DNA of 64,000 nt. Source: CAWBXL01 sp963837365. Its GTDB lineage: Bacteria > Acidobacteriota > Terriglobia > Terriglobales > Acidobacteriaceae. Both the position numbers and the translations under genes were made by a program. The stretch is from NCBI GenBank assembly GCA_963837365.1, contig CAWIMW010000002.1:806001-870000 (forward strand). The letters are read 5' to 3'. Shown piece by piece: positions 16,781 to 26,425 of the stretch. Every line of letters starts with the position of its first letter. The stretch's first letter is position 1. Below the pieces are notes generated by a model, which worked only from the letters and a program-made list of their open reading frames with translations, was not told where the DNA came from and did not search any database.

Positions 16781-18051
16781 CTGCATCCTCAGTCGAGTCC
16801 GCTGCCCTTCAGGAAGCGCGAGGACGAACAGCAGTGGTTACACCTCAAGAATGGGAGCGCTTGCCGCCCACCCCACCCAGGTTTCGTCTTACTCCTGAGT
16901 TTCGCCTGCTGTTGGCATGTTGCGCGCCAGCCCCTGACCCCGGCCTATTAACCTCTCTCGCTACTACGGACATCGACTGGAAAGCCTTTGCTTCGTTGGT
17001 TGCGCGCCACCAGGTGACTGCGTTGGTATACGCTGCGCTGTGCCGGTACGCAGCGGACAATGTACCCGGCAAAATCAAAGAAGAACTGAAGCGTCGCACC
17101 TTACACGCCCGAGGCCGCGCCCTGGTTCACACGGGCGAGGTCGTCCGCCTAAATAGAGCTTTCGCAGAACAAGGGATCGAAGCGGTCTCGCTGAAAGGTG
17201 TAACTCTTTCTCAGCGGTTGTTTGGCGATCCTGCCATGAGGCACGTGCAGGACATTGATCTCATGGTCAGGCCGGACAGACTGACCGACGCCGACCGATT
17301 GCTCAAGACCCAAGGCTACCGGCGCACTTTCCCGGCGTCGGAGCTGACACCCAAGATGTGGCAGCGAATGCTGCTGCAAGACCATCACCTGGCCTATACC
17401 CATGATGAATTCCGCGTGGCCGTGGAACTTCATTGGAACCTTGATCTATGGACATCGCAGAATGTCCAGGAGCTTTGGAACTACGGCCGAAAAATGGAAC
17501 TCATGGGGAGTACGTTTTGGGAGTTGAACGAGGACGCGCTGCTTCTTGTCCTGTGCAGTCACGGTGCCGGGCACCGGTGGTCTCGCCTTAAGTGGTTGAA
17601 CGATGTTGCCGTACTGCTGGCGCAGGAACGGGTGACAAACTGGAATGACCTTTTCGCGCTGGCTGCCCGGTTCGACCTGGAGCGGGCGCTGGCCCAGACC
17701 GCACTCCTGGTGCATTGGTTGTTTGGAACCCGATTGGCTGGTCCTTTGCCGGCACTGGTCACGAGGGAAAAGTCATCGGTTGAACTTGCCGGCAAAGCGT
17801 TGCAGGCAATGTTGATGGGCCGGAAAGAACTGCAAAGCTTAGAACGCTACGGGCTCGCAACTTCCTTGGCATATACTCTGCGCCTTAGAAAAAATTTGCC
17901 TCTCCGCGTTTACATGAGGAAGATTTGGATATCCTCAGCCTATTTCAATGATCCTCCGGTTCCTGACAAGTTATTTTGGCTTCATTACGTTCTGCGGCCG
18001 GTTTTGTGGTTCCGTAACCGCCTATTTCGGCTTGAAGCATCCGCAAGATGA
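16777..18051 (+). CDS. Nucleotidyltransferase-like protein (NTP_transf_5 type) of lasso cluster
   Basis: 424 residues, last gene of the operon, start overlapping the protease stop. The family core is LKG at 139-141 followed by a metal-binding D-I-D at 159-161 in HVQDIDLMVRP, as in the uncharacterised nucleotidyltransferase-like family found in many RiPP clusters. The C-terminal half is helical and Trp-rich with no further motif. In the pseudomycoidin lasso cluster a protein of this family acts after the kinase and is linked to glycosylation of the phosphorylated peptide; a similar step here is only an inference. The 50 bases after the stop separate it from a convergent gene and contain no clear terminator. 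Confidence 0.75.
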   Translation: MTASSVESAALQEARGRTAVVTPQEWERLPPTPPRFRLTPEFRLLLACCAPAPDPGLLTSLATTDIDWKAFASLVARHQVTALVYAALCRYAADNVPGKIKEELKRRTLHARGRALVHTGEVVRLNRAFAEQGIEAVSLKGVTLSQRLFGDPAMRHVQDIDLMVRPDRLTDADRLLKTQGYRRTFPASELTPKMWQRMLLQDHHLAYTHDEFRVAVELHWNLDLWTSQNVQELWNYGRKMELMGSTFWELNEDALLLVLCSHGAGHRWSRLKWLNDVAVLLAQERVTNWNDLFALAARFDLERALAQTALLVHWLFGTRLAGPLPALVTREKSSVELAGKALQAMLMGRKELQSLERYGLATSLAYTLRLRKNLPLRVYMRKIWISSAYFNDPPVPDKLFWLHYVLRPVLWFRNRLFRLEASAR

Positions 18052-18101
18052 TCTGCCGGCACGGTAGAGTGAAATTGGATTTTCCAGCAGCCTTGGTTGT
18101 T

Positions 18102-20258
18102 CTAGTGCAAAGACCTGCCATTGACGATTTTCCCCCGCAGCACAGTGATAGAGGCTTTCGGCAAGGTATAAACCGTATTCACCCCGGCGTTCACTTGAGA
18201 CTTCGCCGCGGGCCCATCAGGATCAGCGGAACCGCCCATGGGCGATGCATTCCAGTGATATTGCTCACTGCCAAATGTGACTACGTCCACTTGACCCGAG
18301 AACGAGTGGGCCGTATTTAAACGTCCGTCGGTAAAGACAATTTGCACTGGGTGAGCATTCTCCTGGTCTTTATTAATCAGCATCAACGCCCACTGATCAT
18401 CCGGGCGCTGCACAGCGTATGCAGTTACCAGGGTATGACCCGCTGGGTCGGTGATGTCAGCGCTGGCGGGAAACAACCTGTGTTTGCCATTGCCCGGTTG
18501 CACCCACTCCAGGTTGATGAGTTGACTGGCAAAGTATTGCGACGTGGGTTGCTTGATCCGGTAATTCACAATATCCACGGTGCTGAACATGCCAAACGTT
18601 CCCATGGAGCTGTTGCAGCCGCGGGAAACTCCCAGGGGCAAGTAATGGAAATAGTAAAGCCCGTCTCCGCCATAGGTGAGGAATGCCCCGGCAAAGTCCG
18701 CCAACCACAAAGCCCCGAATGTATCGACAAAAGATTCTCCCGAGCTCCAGGCAATATTAAGCTCGGTAACAAACATGGGTACAGTCGCTGGAAGGCCATC
18801 ATCGCGCCACACCTGCATGATGTGGCTGATGAGAGTGGGCTCGTCGTATAAGTCGCTCCACTGAACCGTGCACGGCTGGTAGGGATAGTGCTCGAAGGAC
18901 ATGAAGGACAAATCCTGCAAGCGGTTGTGGGCTTTTAGGTAGGTGATAAAACGCCCCAGCCATGAAGTGCGCCCTAGTGCGTCCGGCCAGACTTGAATGT
19001 CCGTGTTCACACCTTCAAAGACCGGCCCACCCAGCTTTAGGTCCGGATCTAACTTATGCAATGCTGTGGCCCATTGCAGATACAAGGCCCCGTAATCTTC
19101 TGGGAGCATGTATTGCCCATCAGGCTCTTCACCCATTTCGATGTAGGAGATGGGATATCCGCGGGCTTTCAAATATGTGATCTGGTTTACGGAGTCCTGT
19201 GGCGTGTCGTACAACATGGCCACAGGAATCATGGCGGGCAGTCCACGCGTGTAGCCACTGGTATAGAAAAGATCCAACCCTACCTGGTCGCGTTTGTCAT
19301 CGATGTCGGAAGGCGTGTGCCAGGGATCGACCGATGAGCAATAGGTAGTGGTTTGGTCAGGGTCATTCGTATGGCGGACCAAGTCATAAAACTGACCGTC
19401 TGCGGCGACTGTTCCCAAATAGATTTCATGGATCGCATAACCAACGCAATTGCGCGGATCATTGGCACCGTGGCTGTCGCAGGTATTCGAAGACTCGGAC
19501 ATGAGAATGCGCAGAAAGCGCACTGGCATGGGCGAAGCCGCGAGATGCAGGATCGTCGCCCCACCCGCGCCATTGGCAACCGCTCCGCCCTCGAAAGTGA
19601 TCCAGGTCCCTTTTGTAGGCTGTTTGATTGGCTCGTCGCCCACCCAATACTGCACCAGATAACGCTTGGCATAAGGCTCTGCCCAGGCGATGCGGATGGC
19701 GTTCACGGGATGGGTGTTTGCCAAATCAATCACCACCCATTGCGGATGCTCTGAATCGTTTTCACCGCTGAACGTCTTGGTTAGATATGGATTGCTCTTC
19801 CAATAAGTTTTCTCGTCGCCATCGGTAATCCGTGAATAGCCATCGGCCTCGGTGCCGTCGTTGCGAGTGAATCCGCGATGGGGAAGAAAATAGCCGAATG
19901 AGTGGCGGACCGGTTCCCCCGGCGTGGCGCTACCCTCGAAGTAGCCATTACCTGAGGAATCACTCCAAACCCCGTTGGGATTCCAGTGCCATGCCTCAAC
20001 GTGCAACTCTGTGTTCTGCCGATAGCTGACTCTCTGCCAACCGGCCGAAAGCACCTGCTGCATCGTCGGCTCTATAAATAGCTTGTCCGTGGCCTTGATG
20101 TTGATGCGGTCAATGCCGGCGCCCAACGCTTCGGTAGGAATAAATGTTTTGGCAGGGCGTCCGATGTCAACCCGCACGGTTTGGGCGGCGAGTGACTGGA
20201 ATAAGAAAAGAAATATCAGTGACAGCATCAACGCTTGCTTACGCTCTATACGGCGCAT
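18102..20258 (-). CDS. Secreted clan GH-A-like glycoside hydrolase with discoidin domain (copy 1)
   Basis: 718 residues from the ATG at 20256-20258, supported by GGAGG upstream; signal peptide ends LAA-Q. Residues about 125-260 look like an F5/8-type C (discoidin) carbohydrate-binding domain (YSRITDGDEKTYWKSNPYL ... WVVIDLA ... VNAIRIAWA). The barrel that follows has a Glu pair with retaining-hydrolase spacing: E378 in EMGEEPDG (acid/base position) and E499 in VTELN (nucleophile position). The C-terminal part looks like a beta-sandwich ending in LPKASITVLRG. It is a paralogue of the gene 39 bases upstream and lies in the same minus-strand run as the TonB receptor. Closest families may be GH30 or GH39; substrate unknown. 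Confidence 0.7.
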   Translation of the reverse strand: MRRIERKQALMLSLIFLFLFQSLAAQTVRVDIGRPAKTFIPTEALGAGIDRINIKATDKLFIEPTMQQVLSAGWQRVSYRQNTELHVEAWHWNPNGVWSDSSGNGYFEGSATPGEPVRHSFGYFLPHRGFTRNDGTEADGYSRITDGDEKTYWKSNPYLTKTFSGENDSEHPQWVVIDLANTHPVNAIRIAWAEPYAKRYLVQYWVGDEPIKQPTKGTWITFEGGAVANGAGGATILHLAASPMPVRFLRILMSESSNTCDSHGANDPRNCVGYAIHEIYLGTVAADGQFYDLVRHTNDPDQTTTYCSSVDPWHTPSDIDDKRDQVGLDLFYTSGYTRGLPAMIPVAMLYDTPQDSVNQITYLKARGYPISYIEMGEEPDGQYMLPEDYGALYLQWATALHKLDPDLKLGGPVFEGVNTDIQVWPDALGRTSWLGRFITYLKAHNRLQDLSFMSFEHYPYQPCTVQWSDLYDEPTLISHIMQVWRDDGLPATVPMFVTELNIAWSSGESFVDTFGALWLADFAGAFLTYGGDGLYYFHYLPLGVSRGCNSSMGTFGMFSTVDIVNYRIKQPTSQYFASQLINLEWVQPGNGKHRLFPASADITDPAGHTLVTAYAVQRPDDQWALMLINKDQENAHPVQIVFTDGRLNTAHSFSGQVDVVTFGSEQYHWNASPMGGSADPDGPAAKSQVNAGVNTVYTLPKASITVLRGKIVNGRSLH

Positions 20259-20297
20259 AAATCCTCCGATCGCAGATGCCATCTCGTATATCGCCCT

Positions 20298-22466
20298 TCA
20301 TTTGGAAGTATTTTCCATCCTGCCGCGCAGGACATTCAGGGAAGCTTTCGGCAGGGTAAACGAAACGCCTGCGCCACCGGGCACTGTCATGCGCACCGGT
20401 GGATCATTTGGGTCGGGATGACTATCCTTTCCCTCGGAGCGCCAGACATATTGCTCACTGCCAAAGCTGACCATATTGACCGGCCCCGAGAAAGATTTCG
20501 GCATCCCACTGCCATCATCAAACGCAAGGCGTACTGCATGCGGATTCGATTGGTCCTTATTGATGACCATGACCGACCAAGTCCCATCCGGAAGCTGCAC
20601 GGGATAAGCAGTAATCAGCAAATGCGCGGCCCCATCCTGTAGATCAGCCGACGCAGAAAACAGGCGGTGATTGCCGGCATGGTGCTTCACCCATTCCAGA
20701 TTGATCATCTGGCTGGCATAATACTGCGCCGTGTGCGTGCGAATGTTCAGATTTTCATCGGCGACAAAATTTCCGTACGTGCTCCAGCCGCGGCAACCGG
20801 GGTGGATCGGCTCCGGCTGTATGGGCGAATGGAAGTAAATATCCCCGCCAAAAGTCAGAAACGACCCTACGCTATCGCCAAGCCATAGCGCAGAAAAAAT
20901 ATCGGTCATCGGCTGGGTCAATTGCCAGGAAACGTTGCTTTCCGTGTTGATCAACGGTACGTTCGAGGGAACTCCGTCCGCCCGCCAGGTTTTCAAGATG
21001 CCGGCCGTCAGCTCCGGCTCACTATAAAGATCGGACCAGGTAATTTGACAGGGCACAAACGGATAATGCTCGAAAGAAACAAAAGACAAATCAGAGAGGC
21101 GTCCGTGTGCTTTCAGATAGTCGAGGAAGCGTCCGAGCCAGGAAATACGGCCTTTGGCATCAGGCCAAGTGATGATGTCCTCGTGCGAACCTTCGAATAC
21201 CGGGCCGCCAAGTCTCAGGCCCGGATCCACTTTATGCAGGGCCGTAGCAAACTGTAGATACAAGGCGGCGTAATCTTCGGGCAACATCTTCTGCCCGTCC
21301 GGCTCTTCACCCATTTCGATGTACTCAATGGGATAGCCGCGCTTCTTCACGTAGGCGATTTGCGCCGCGGCATTTTCCGGCGTGACATACAGCATGGCAA
21401 TCGGGATCATGGCCGGAAGATTGTTGGTGATTCCGCTGGTATAAAAAAGATCCATGCCAGTCTGGTCGCCGGCTTCCCTATCGAGATCAGACGACGAGTG
21501 CCAGGGATCGACCGAGGAAACATTCACGATAGTTTGCCCGCCGTCGGGTGTGTGCTTGATCAGGTCAACAAAAACACCATTGGTGGCGTAGGTACCAACG
21601 TAGATTTCATGAATGGCGTATCCCATGGAACTACGCGGGTCCTGGGGGTCATGTGTGCTTGTGGTGTTGGATGAGCGTGTCATCCAAATGCGAATGTAGC
21701 GCGCAGGAAGCAACGAATCGCAAAGTTTGAGCGCCTCTACTCCACCTTTGCTGTTGTTGACAATTCCATGGGGAAACGCAATCCACGTACCTGAAACCGG
21801 ATTGTCCAGCGGCTCTCTTTCACCGCTCCAATACTGCACTACGTAGTCTGCTGCATAAGGATTGGCCCAGTCGATGCGTAGTGTGTCAATTCGCTCCACC
21901 GCACCCAAATCAACGACGACCCACTGTGGATGGAGCGCATCGCTTTCTCCCGTGAATTTACCGGTGAGGTAGGGATTGCTCTTCCAGTATGTTTTCGGAT
22001 CGCCGTCAGTGATGCGGGAATATTTAGCCCGGGAGCGGCCATCGCCGTTCGTGTTACCACGATGCGGCAGAGGGTATCCATAGGAGTGGCGTATGAAATC
22101 TTTCGGCTCCGCGCTTCCCGTGAAGTAGCCGTTCTGATGTGCGGAATCACTCCAGGTACCATTCGGATTCCAATGCCATGACGTACCTTGCAGCTCTGTA
22201 TTCTGCCGGTAAGTGATCGGTCCCCAGCCTGCGGACAAAGATTCCTTAAGAATTTCCGGCGAATAGACTCTGTCGACCACGCTAGTAGAGAGGATGTCGA
22301 TGGAAGTTCCTAGGGCGATGTCAGGATCAAAGGTCTTGATTTGATCTGCCGGAGACACGTGTACATGAACGACAGTTGGTGGAATGGATTGTGCAGCAAC
22401 TGTGATGGCCAATACAGAGGAAGCGAGAACCATCGACAGCATTACTCGAAGGCGTAAGTTCACCAC
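20298..22466 (-). CDS. Secreted clan GH-A-like glycoside hydrolase with discoidin domain (copy 2)
   Basis: 722 residues from tandem GTG codons (22461-22466); an ATG at 22442 is an alternative start. Signal peptide ends TVAAQ. Same architecture as copy 1 with many shared blocks: discoidin region (YSRITDGDPKTYWKSNPYL), E388 in EMGEEPDGQ, E509 in NTESN, and the C-terminal LPKASLNVLRG. The nucleophile neighbourhood differs (TESN against TELN) and the two diverge clearly elsewhere, so this is an old duplication with possible change of specificity. Both Glu are kept, so both copies are likely active. It sits 86 bases downstream of the receptor gene, across a terminator-like hairpin. Confidence 0.7.
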   Translation of the reverse strand: MVNLRLRVMLSMVLASSVLAITVAAQSIPPTVVHVHVSPADQIKTFDPDIALGTSIDILSTSVVDRVYSPEILKESLSAGWGPITYRQNTELQGTSWHWNPNGTWSDSAHQNGYFTGSAEPKDFIRHSYGYPLPHRGNTNGDGRSRAKYSRITDGDPKTYWKSNPYLTGKFTGESDALHPQWVVVDLGAVERIDTLRIDWANPYAADYVVQYWSGEREPLDNPVSGTWIAFPHGIVNNSKGGVEALKLCDSLLPARYIRIWMTRSSNTTSTHDPQDPRSSMGYAIHEIYVGTYATNGVFVDLIKHTPDGGQTIVNVSSVDPWHSSSDLDREAGDQTGMDLFYTSGITNNLPAMIPIAMLYVTPENAAAQIAYVKKRGYPIEYIEMGEEPDGQKMLPEDYAALYLQFATALHKVDPGLRLGGPVFEGSHEDIITWPDAKGRISWLGRFLDYLKAHGRLSDLSFVSFEHYPFVPCQITWSDLYSEPELTAGILKTWRADGVPSNVPLINTESNVSWQLTQPMTDIFSALWLGDSVGSFLTFGGDIYFHSPIQPEPIHPGCRGWSTYGNFVADENLNIRTHTAQYYASQMINLEWVKHHAGNHRLFSASADLQDGAAHLLITAYPVQLPDGTWSVMVINKDQSNPHAVRLAFDDGSGMPKSFSGPVNMVSFGSEQYVWRSEGKDSHPDPNDPPVRMTVPGGAGVSFTLPKASLNVLRGRMENTSK

Positions 22467-22518
22467 GAGAATCGCCAGAGATCACCTGAGGAAGTGGATT
22501 ATTTGAGAATTAAGTTGT

Positions 22519-22548
22519 GGGGCCGGACTGGGACACCAGTCCGGCCCC
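22519..22548 (-). terminator. Strong hairpin after TonB receptor gene
   Basis: A perfect 13-base-pair G/C-rich stem (22519-22531 and 22536-22548) with a four-base loop gaca starts four bases beyond the receptor stop codon. On the minus strand it is followed by CACAACTTAATTC, a weak T-tract, so it may attenuate rather than fully stop transcription into the two hydrolase genes, or protect the receptor mRNA end. Confidence 0.65.
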
Positions 22549-22552
22549 CAAT

Positions 22553-25500
22553 CTAAAAGTAAAACTTGAGCGCCATTTGTACTTCGCGTGGATCGTTACA
22601 GGCATCTGTAATCTGACCGAAATTGCCCTCGAGTTGTCCAGTATCGGAAAACCGTGCGCTGGTATCAGGACCGCAGAACTGCGGATGATTAAATATATTG
22701 AAAGCCTCCAATCGGTATTCCAGGCGCATGCCCTCCCGGATGCTGCTCAAGGAGAATTGCTTGAACAGCGACATGGTGGCATTTTTCACTCCGGGCTGGC
22801 GAATATTGCCGAGCGCCCGTGGCGCGTTGCCCAGGGTAAAGTCGGCCGGCTGGCTGAGCACCTGGGAGGCGTTGCTGAAGTACTGGTTCAAGAAATCTGA
22901 CCCAGTGTTGCGCTTCAAGACACCGCTAAGGTTGGGGCGACGGTTCCCGTAGGTCGGAATACCAATCCCGCTGTCCAAAGACAGCTGAATCGGGCGGCCA
23001 CTACTGAATCCGATAATCCCGTTGAGCTGCCAGCCACCCAGCACAGCATTCACCACCGGGCTCATGTTGCTGCCGAATTTGCGTTTCCGCCCAAAGGGCA
23101 GGTCGTATACGTAGCTGAACTGAAGGATATGCGGAATGTCGAATTGCGAAACCGACCGCTCCAGGCCAGGCCGGTTGGGGTCTTGCAGGCTTGAGTTGCC
23201 GCCCAGCCAGGAGACGCTGTCATCGGTTGCTGAAGCATTATCAATGGACTTGGCCCAGGTGTAGGTCGCCAGAAACTGCAAACCGTTGGCATAGGATTTT
23301 TCCGCCCGCAGTTGTAAGGCGTGGTAGGTGGAACTGGCAATCGGAAAAGCGTCCACCTGGAGCGAGGTAAATTGAGGATAGGGCAACAACAGCTGGAATG
23401 CCTGAACTTCAGGTTCGGATAGGGGACTCGATGGATCGGTGATGATGCCGAAGAATGGATTGGCCACCGGGGATTCGAGATCGCCGATTTGAGATGGAGT
23501 CAGGCTCTCAACGCTGATCGGCAGGTGGTTCAACTCATTGGCGCCGCTGAAATAAAGGTGAGTGCCTTGCTTCCCTACATAGGTGGTTTCCAGGATGATT
23601 TTTCCCGGCAGCTCTTTTTCAAATCCCAGGCTCCAGGTTTGTTCGTAGGGAGTGTTGGTGAGCGACTTCAGATTGCCGCCACCGCCGAAACCCACATCGT
23701 TCAGGGCCCCGAGCGTGTTGCCGGGCGGAAGCAGTGGTCCAGTACCTGGAAATGGGTCGCTTAGTCTGGAAAAGGGTGTGACTTGATCGCTGCTGACCGT
23801 TCGCCACTCCGTAAGCTGATCGTAGCCTTTGTAAGTGCTGAGGGGACCTGTACCGGCTGCGCCGGAGCGCGGTGTTGAGAAAAATATTCCGTAACCGCCC
23901 CGCATCACAAAATTATGCGGGAGCTGATAGGCAAAGCCGAAGCGCGGCTGGAAGTCCTTCCAATCGGTACCGAAATTCGTACGGTTTTTGGGACTTGCGA
24001 AAACCTCAGCGCCCAACAGTTGCCGCGTAACCGAATCACCCGTAATTGGATCATCGTAGGTAATCGTGCCGTTGTTCAGCGGATTGACTGCGCTCAGGTC
24101 CAGCCAATTTTGCCGGTTTTCCCGCTCCGTGCGGGGCAGGCTCACGTCGTAACGCAAGCCTAAATTGAGCGTCAGCTTTGGGCTGACCCTCCAATTGTCC
24201 TGTACGAACATGCCGAACTGAAAGTTTTGCGTACTCACCGAATTAGGGACTTCGTAAGGGCAGAAGTCAAAGCAGCCGTCCGGACTGCCAACTCCCATCA
24301 GGAAGCTGGCCATAGGATCGCCGCCCACGTCGCGAACCTGGGAAGAGCCGTTATAGTCGAAATTAAATTCGCCCGCAGGCCATCCTGGCTGGGCAAAATT
24401 GATGCGGTGCATGCGGCCTTCGCCACCAAACTTGAATTCATGGGAACCGTGCACCCAGCTCAGAGTGCCAACCAAATGATGGGTATCCTGGCCTTGCCTC
24501 AAAATGCTGAAGGTTTGTGTCCCGATGTTGTTGCCACCGGGCGCAACATAGTCGGCAAGCAAGATATTTGGGAATTGAGGGAAGCCAGAAGACAACATGT
24601 ACGAAGGCAAGCCCAGTTGAGTTGAGGGGTTGATGTTGGGGAAATCACCCTGGATCCCTTTTTGGAAATCGAATCCGCGGGTATACCCATAAGAGATATT
24701 TATCACCATATTGGTGTTGGGGGTGTAGGTCTCATTGATGGCCAGCAAATGCCTGGTAAAGTCAACCGGCCCGCCGGTGCAAGGATCGGCTTCATTGCCA
24801 TAGCAATTGAAGCTGTGAGAATTCCCCGTCTCTTGTGAGTACTTAATTCCGAACAGGCTGCGTTGGCTGAAGCTGTGGTCAATTTTTATGTCAAATTTGT
24901 TGTCGCTGGAACGGTCAGTGCCGGCCCTGAACCAATTGTTCAAGCGGCCGTCTGCATCGGTCGCATCGAAGTGGGAGTTGGGAAAGAATTGCATCATCTG
25001 TAGCGCGACCGGATCGATGGTATTCCCGGCTACGCCCGGATTAGCTGTACCGGCACTGGCATAAGTTCCCAGATTGTTGAACGGAATGGGAGTGTTACGA
25101 ACAAAAGTCGACTCGATGTCATCAAAAGTATTGCTTGGGTCGAATGGGTCCCAAAGCTGGCCACTCTCCTCGCTGCATATTCCATTGGAGTCAAATGTGC
25201 CTCCACGCAGGGTGCAGAGCTCGCCAAAGTTCCCGGTCCGCTCGTCCAGGCTAGGCACTCCAGCGCTGCCCGAAGAGAAGTGGCGCTCCCGCGTGCCATC
25301 GTAGTCAAAAAAGAAAAATGTCTTGTTTTTCTGGATTGGGCCACCAAACGTAAACCCGAAATTATTGCGGCGCAAAGGAGCGCGGGGCTCGCCATTCAAA
25401 TTGGAAAACCAGTTGTTTGCATCCAGTTTTTCATTGCGAAGAAATTCATAGGCACTGCCATGGAAGGCGTTCGTGCCCGAGCGAGTGACTACATTGACTA

Positions 25501-26272
25501 TGTTGGAGCCGGTAAATCCGAATTCGGCGCTAAAATTCGACTGTTGCAGTTTGAATTCTTCAACCGACTCAACCGAGGGCGTATAAGTCGCCGACAGGAT
25601 CCCGCTGTTTTGTTCAAAGTTGGATGTGGTCACGCCGTCGATGACAACATCGGCGGTCGAATTGCGGCTTCCATTGGAAATGAAGTTCGTAGTCGTACAG
25701 TTGACACATTGATTATCAGGGATAGTCACTCCCGGAGCGAGATAGGCCAGATTAAACACCTGGCGGTCGAGCAGGGGAAGATTATTGATGAAGTTCCTAT
25801 CAATGACCTGCCCTGTGACCGCATCCTCGGTTTGCAGCTCGACACCTCTGGTGGTCACATCCACGACTTCCGCCGTGGAACCGACCTTCAGGGAAAAATT
25901 GACTGAGGCATTTTCGTTGATCGAAATGACCACTCCATCTTTGCGCTGGCTCTGAAAATTGGCGGTCTCAGTTGTGAGGTTGTATTTGCCCGGAGGAAGC
26001 TGACGCAGGAGATAGTGGCCCTGCTGATCGGTAGTAGCGGTAAAGGAAAACCCTTTGTCGCTGTCAACCGCCGTAATCTTGACTGCGGGGATCACTGCGC
26101 CGGTTTGGTCGGTTACCGTGCCCGCAATGGAGCCGGTATAGAGTTGAGCGCTGGCCGCGGCTGAAAGCACGAAGAGGGCGGCGGCCAACCACCACGGATA
26201 TCGCCCTGTGGCCTGCGCTGAGCTACTGACCATCCCGCAATTTTCGCCATTCATCAACCTATCAGCTGGCAT
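22553..26272 (-). CDS. TonB-dependent receptor, Oar-like, with carboxypeptidase regulatory domain
   Basis: 1239 residues; GGAGG six bases before the ATG. A signal segment (about 25-43, ending ASA-Q) leads into a CarboxypepD_reg-like beta-sandwich (GSIAGTVTDQTGAVIPAV). The plug follows (VIDRNFINNLPLLDRQVFNLAYLAPGV, then VVIDGVTTSNFEQ), and then a long beta-barrel ending with the aromatic ALKFYF that outer-membrane proteins use for assembly. It should import an oligosaccharide or other large ligand across the outer membrane, powered by TonB. It heads the run with the two hydrolase paralogues, which suggests it takes up their product. A perfect LacI-type palindrome lies 80 bases upstream. Confidence 0.88.
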   Translation of the reverse strand: MPADRLMNGENCGMVSSSAQATGRYPWWLAAALFVLSAAASAQLYTGSIAGTVTDQTGAVIPAVKITAVDSDKGFSFTATTDQQGHYLLRQLPPGKYNLTTETANFQSQRKDGVVISINENASVNFSLKVGSTAEVVDVTTRGVELQTEDAVTGQVIDRNFINNLPLLDRQVFNLAYLAPGVTIPDNQCVNCTTTNFISNGSRNSTADVVIDGVTTSNFEQNSGILSATYTPSVESVEEFKLQQSNFSAEFGFTGSNIVNVVTRSGTNAFHGSAYEFLRNEKLDANNWFSNLNGEPRAPLRRNNFGFTFGGPIQKNKTFFFFDYDGTRERHFSSGSAGVPSLDERTGNFGELCTLRGGTFDSNGICSEESGQLWDPFDPSNTFDDIESTFVRNTPIPFNNLGTYASAGTANPGVAGNTIDPVALQMMQFFPNSHFDATDADGRLNNWFRAGTDRSSDNKFDIKIDHSFSQRSLFGIKYSQETGNSHSFNCYGNEADPCTGGPVDFTRHLLAINETYTPNTNMVINISYGYTRGFDFQKGIQGDFPNINPSTQLGLPSYMLSSGFPQFPNILLADYVAPGGNNIGTQTFSILRQGQDTHHLVGTLSWVHGSHEFKFGGEGRMHRINFAQPGWPAGEFNFDYNGSSQVRDVGGDPMASFLMGVGSPDGCFDFCPYEVPNSVSTQNFQFGMFVQDNWRVSPKLTLNLGLRYDVSLPRTERENRQNWLDLSAVNPLNNGTITYDDPITGDSVTRQLLGAEVFASPKNRTNFGTDWKDFQPRFGFAYQLPHNFVMRGGYGIFFSTPRSGAAGTGPLSTYKGYDQLTEWRTVSSDQVTPFSRLSDPFPGTGPLLPPGNTLGALNDVGFGGGGNLKSLTNTPYEQTWSLGFEKELPGKIILETTYVGKQGTHLYFSGANELNHLPISVESLTPSQIGDLESPVANPFFGIITDPSSPLSEPEVQAFQLLLPYPQFTSLQVDAFPIASSTYHALQLRAEKSYANGLQFLATYTWAKSIDNASATDDSVSWLGGNSSLQDPNRPGLERSVSQFDIPHILQFSYVYDLPFGRKRKFGSNMSPVVNAVLGGWQLNGIIGFSSGRPIQLSLDSGIGIPTYGNRRPNLSGVLKRNTGSDFLNQYFSNASQVLSQPADFTLGNAPRALGNIRQPGVKNATMSLFKQFSLSSIREGMRLEYRLEAFNIFNHPQFCGPDTSARFSDTGQLEGNFGQITDACNDPREVQMALKFYF

Positions 26273-26351
26273 GACCTACCTCCACCTGTTCAGTAAGTGT
26301 TCTGCGGTGCGACTTTCTTAAGCTCCCGGTCCCGGATGGCGCTTTGTTTAT

Positions 26352-26363
26352 TAAAACGTTTTA
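26352..26363. promoter_or_regulatory. LacI-type operator TAAAACGTTTTA
   Basis: A perfect 12-base palindrome with the central CG step typical of LacI/GalR operators, 80 bases upstream of the TonB receptor start and 74 bases from the end of the glucokinase gene. The nearest LacI gene is at 28511-29557. Related sites occur upstream of the GH2 gene (33839-33846) and the deacetylase gene (28445-28460). Confidence 0.6.
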
Positions 26364-26425
26364 CTACTCCAACCTAAGTGCCTGTCAAGTAAAATGTTAA
26401 AAAAGTTCCTACACGGAAAAATAGA

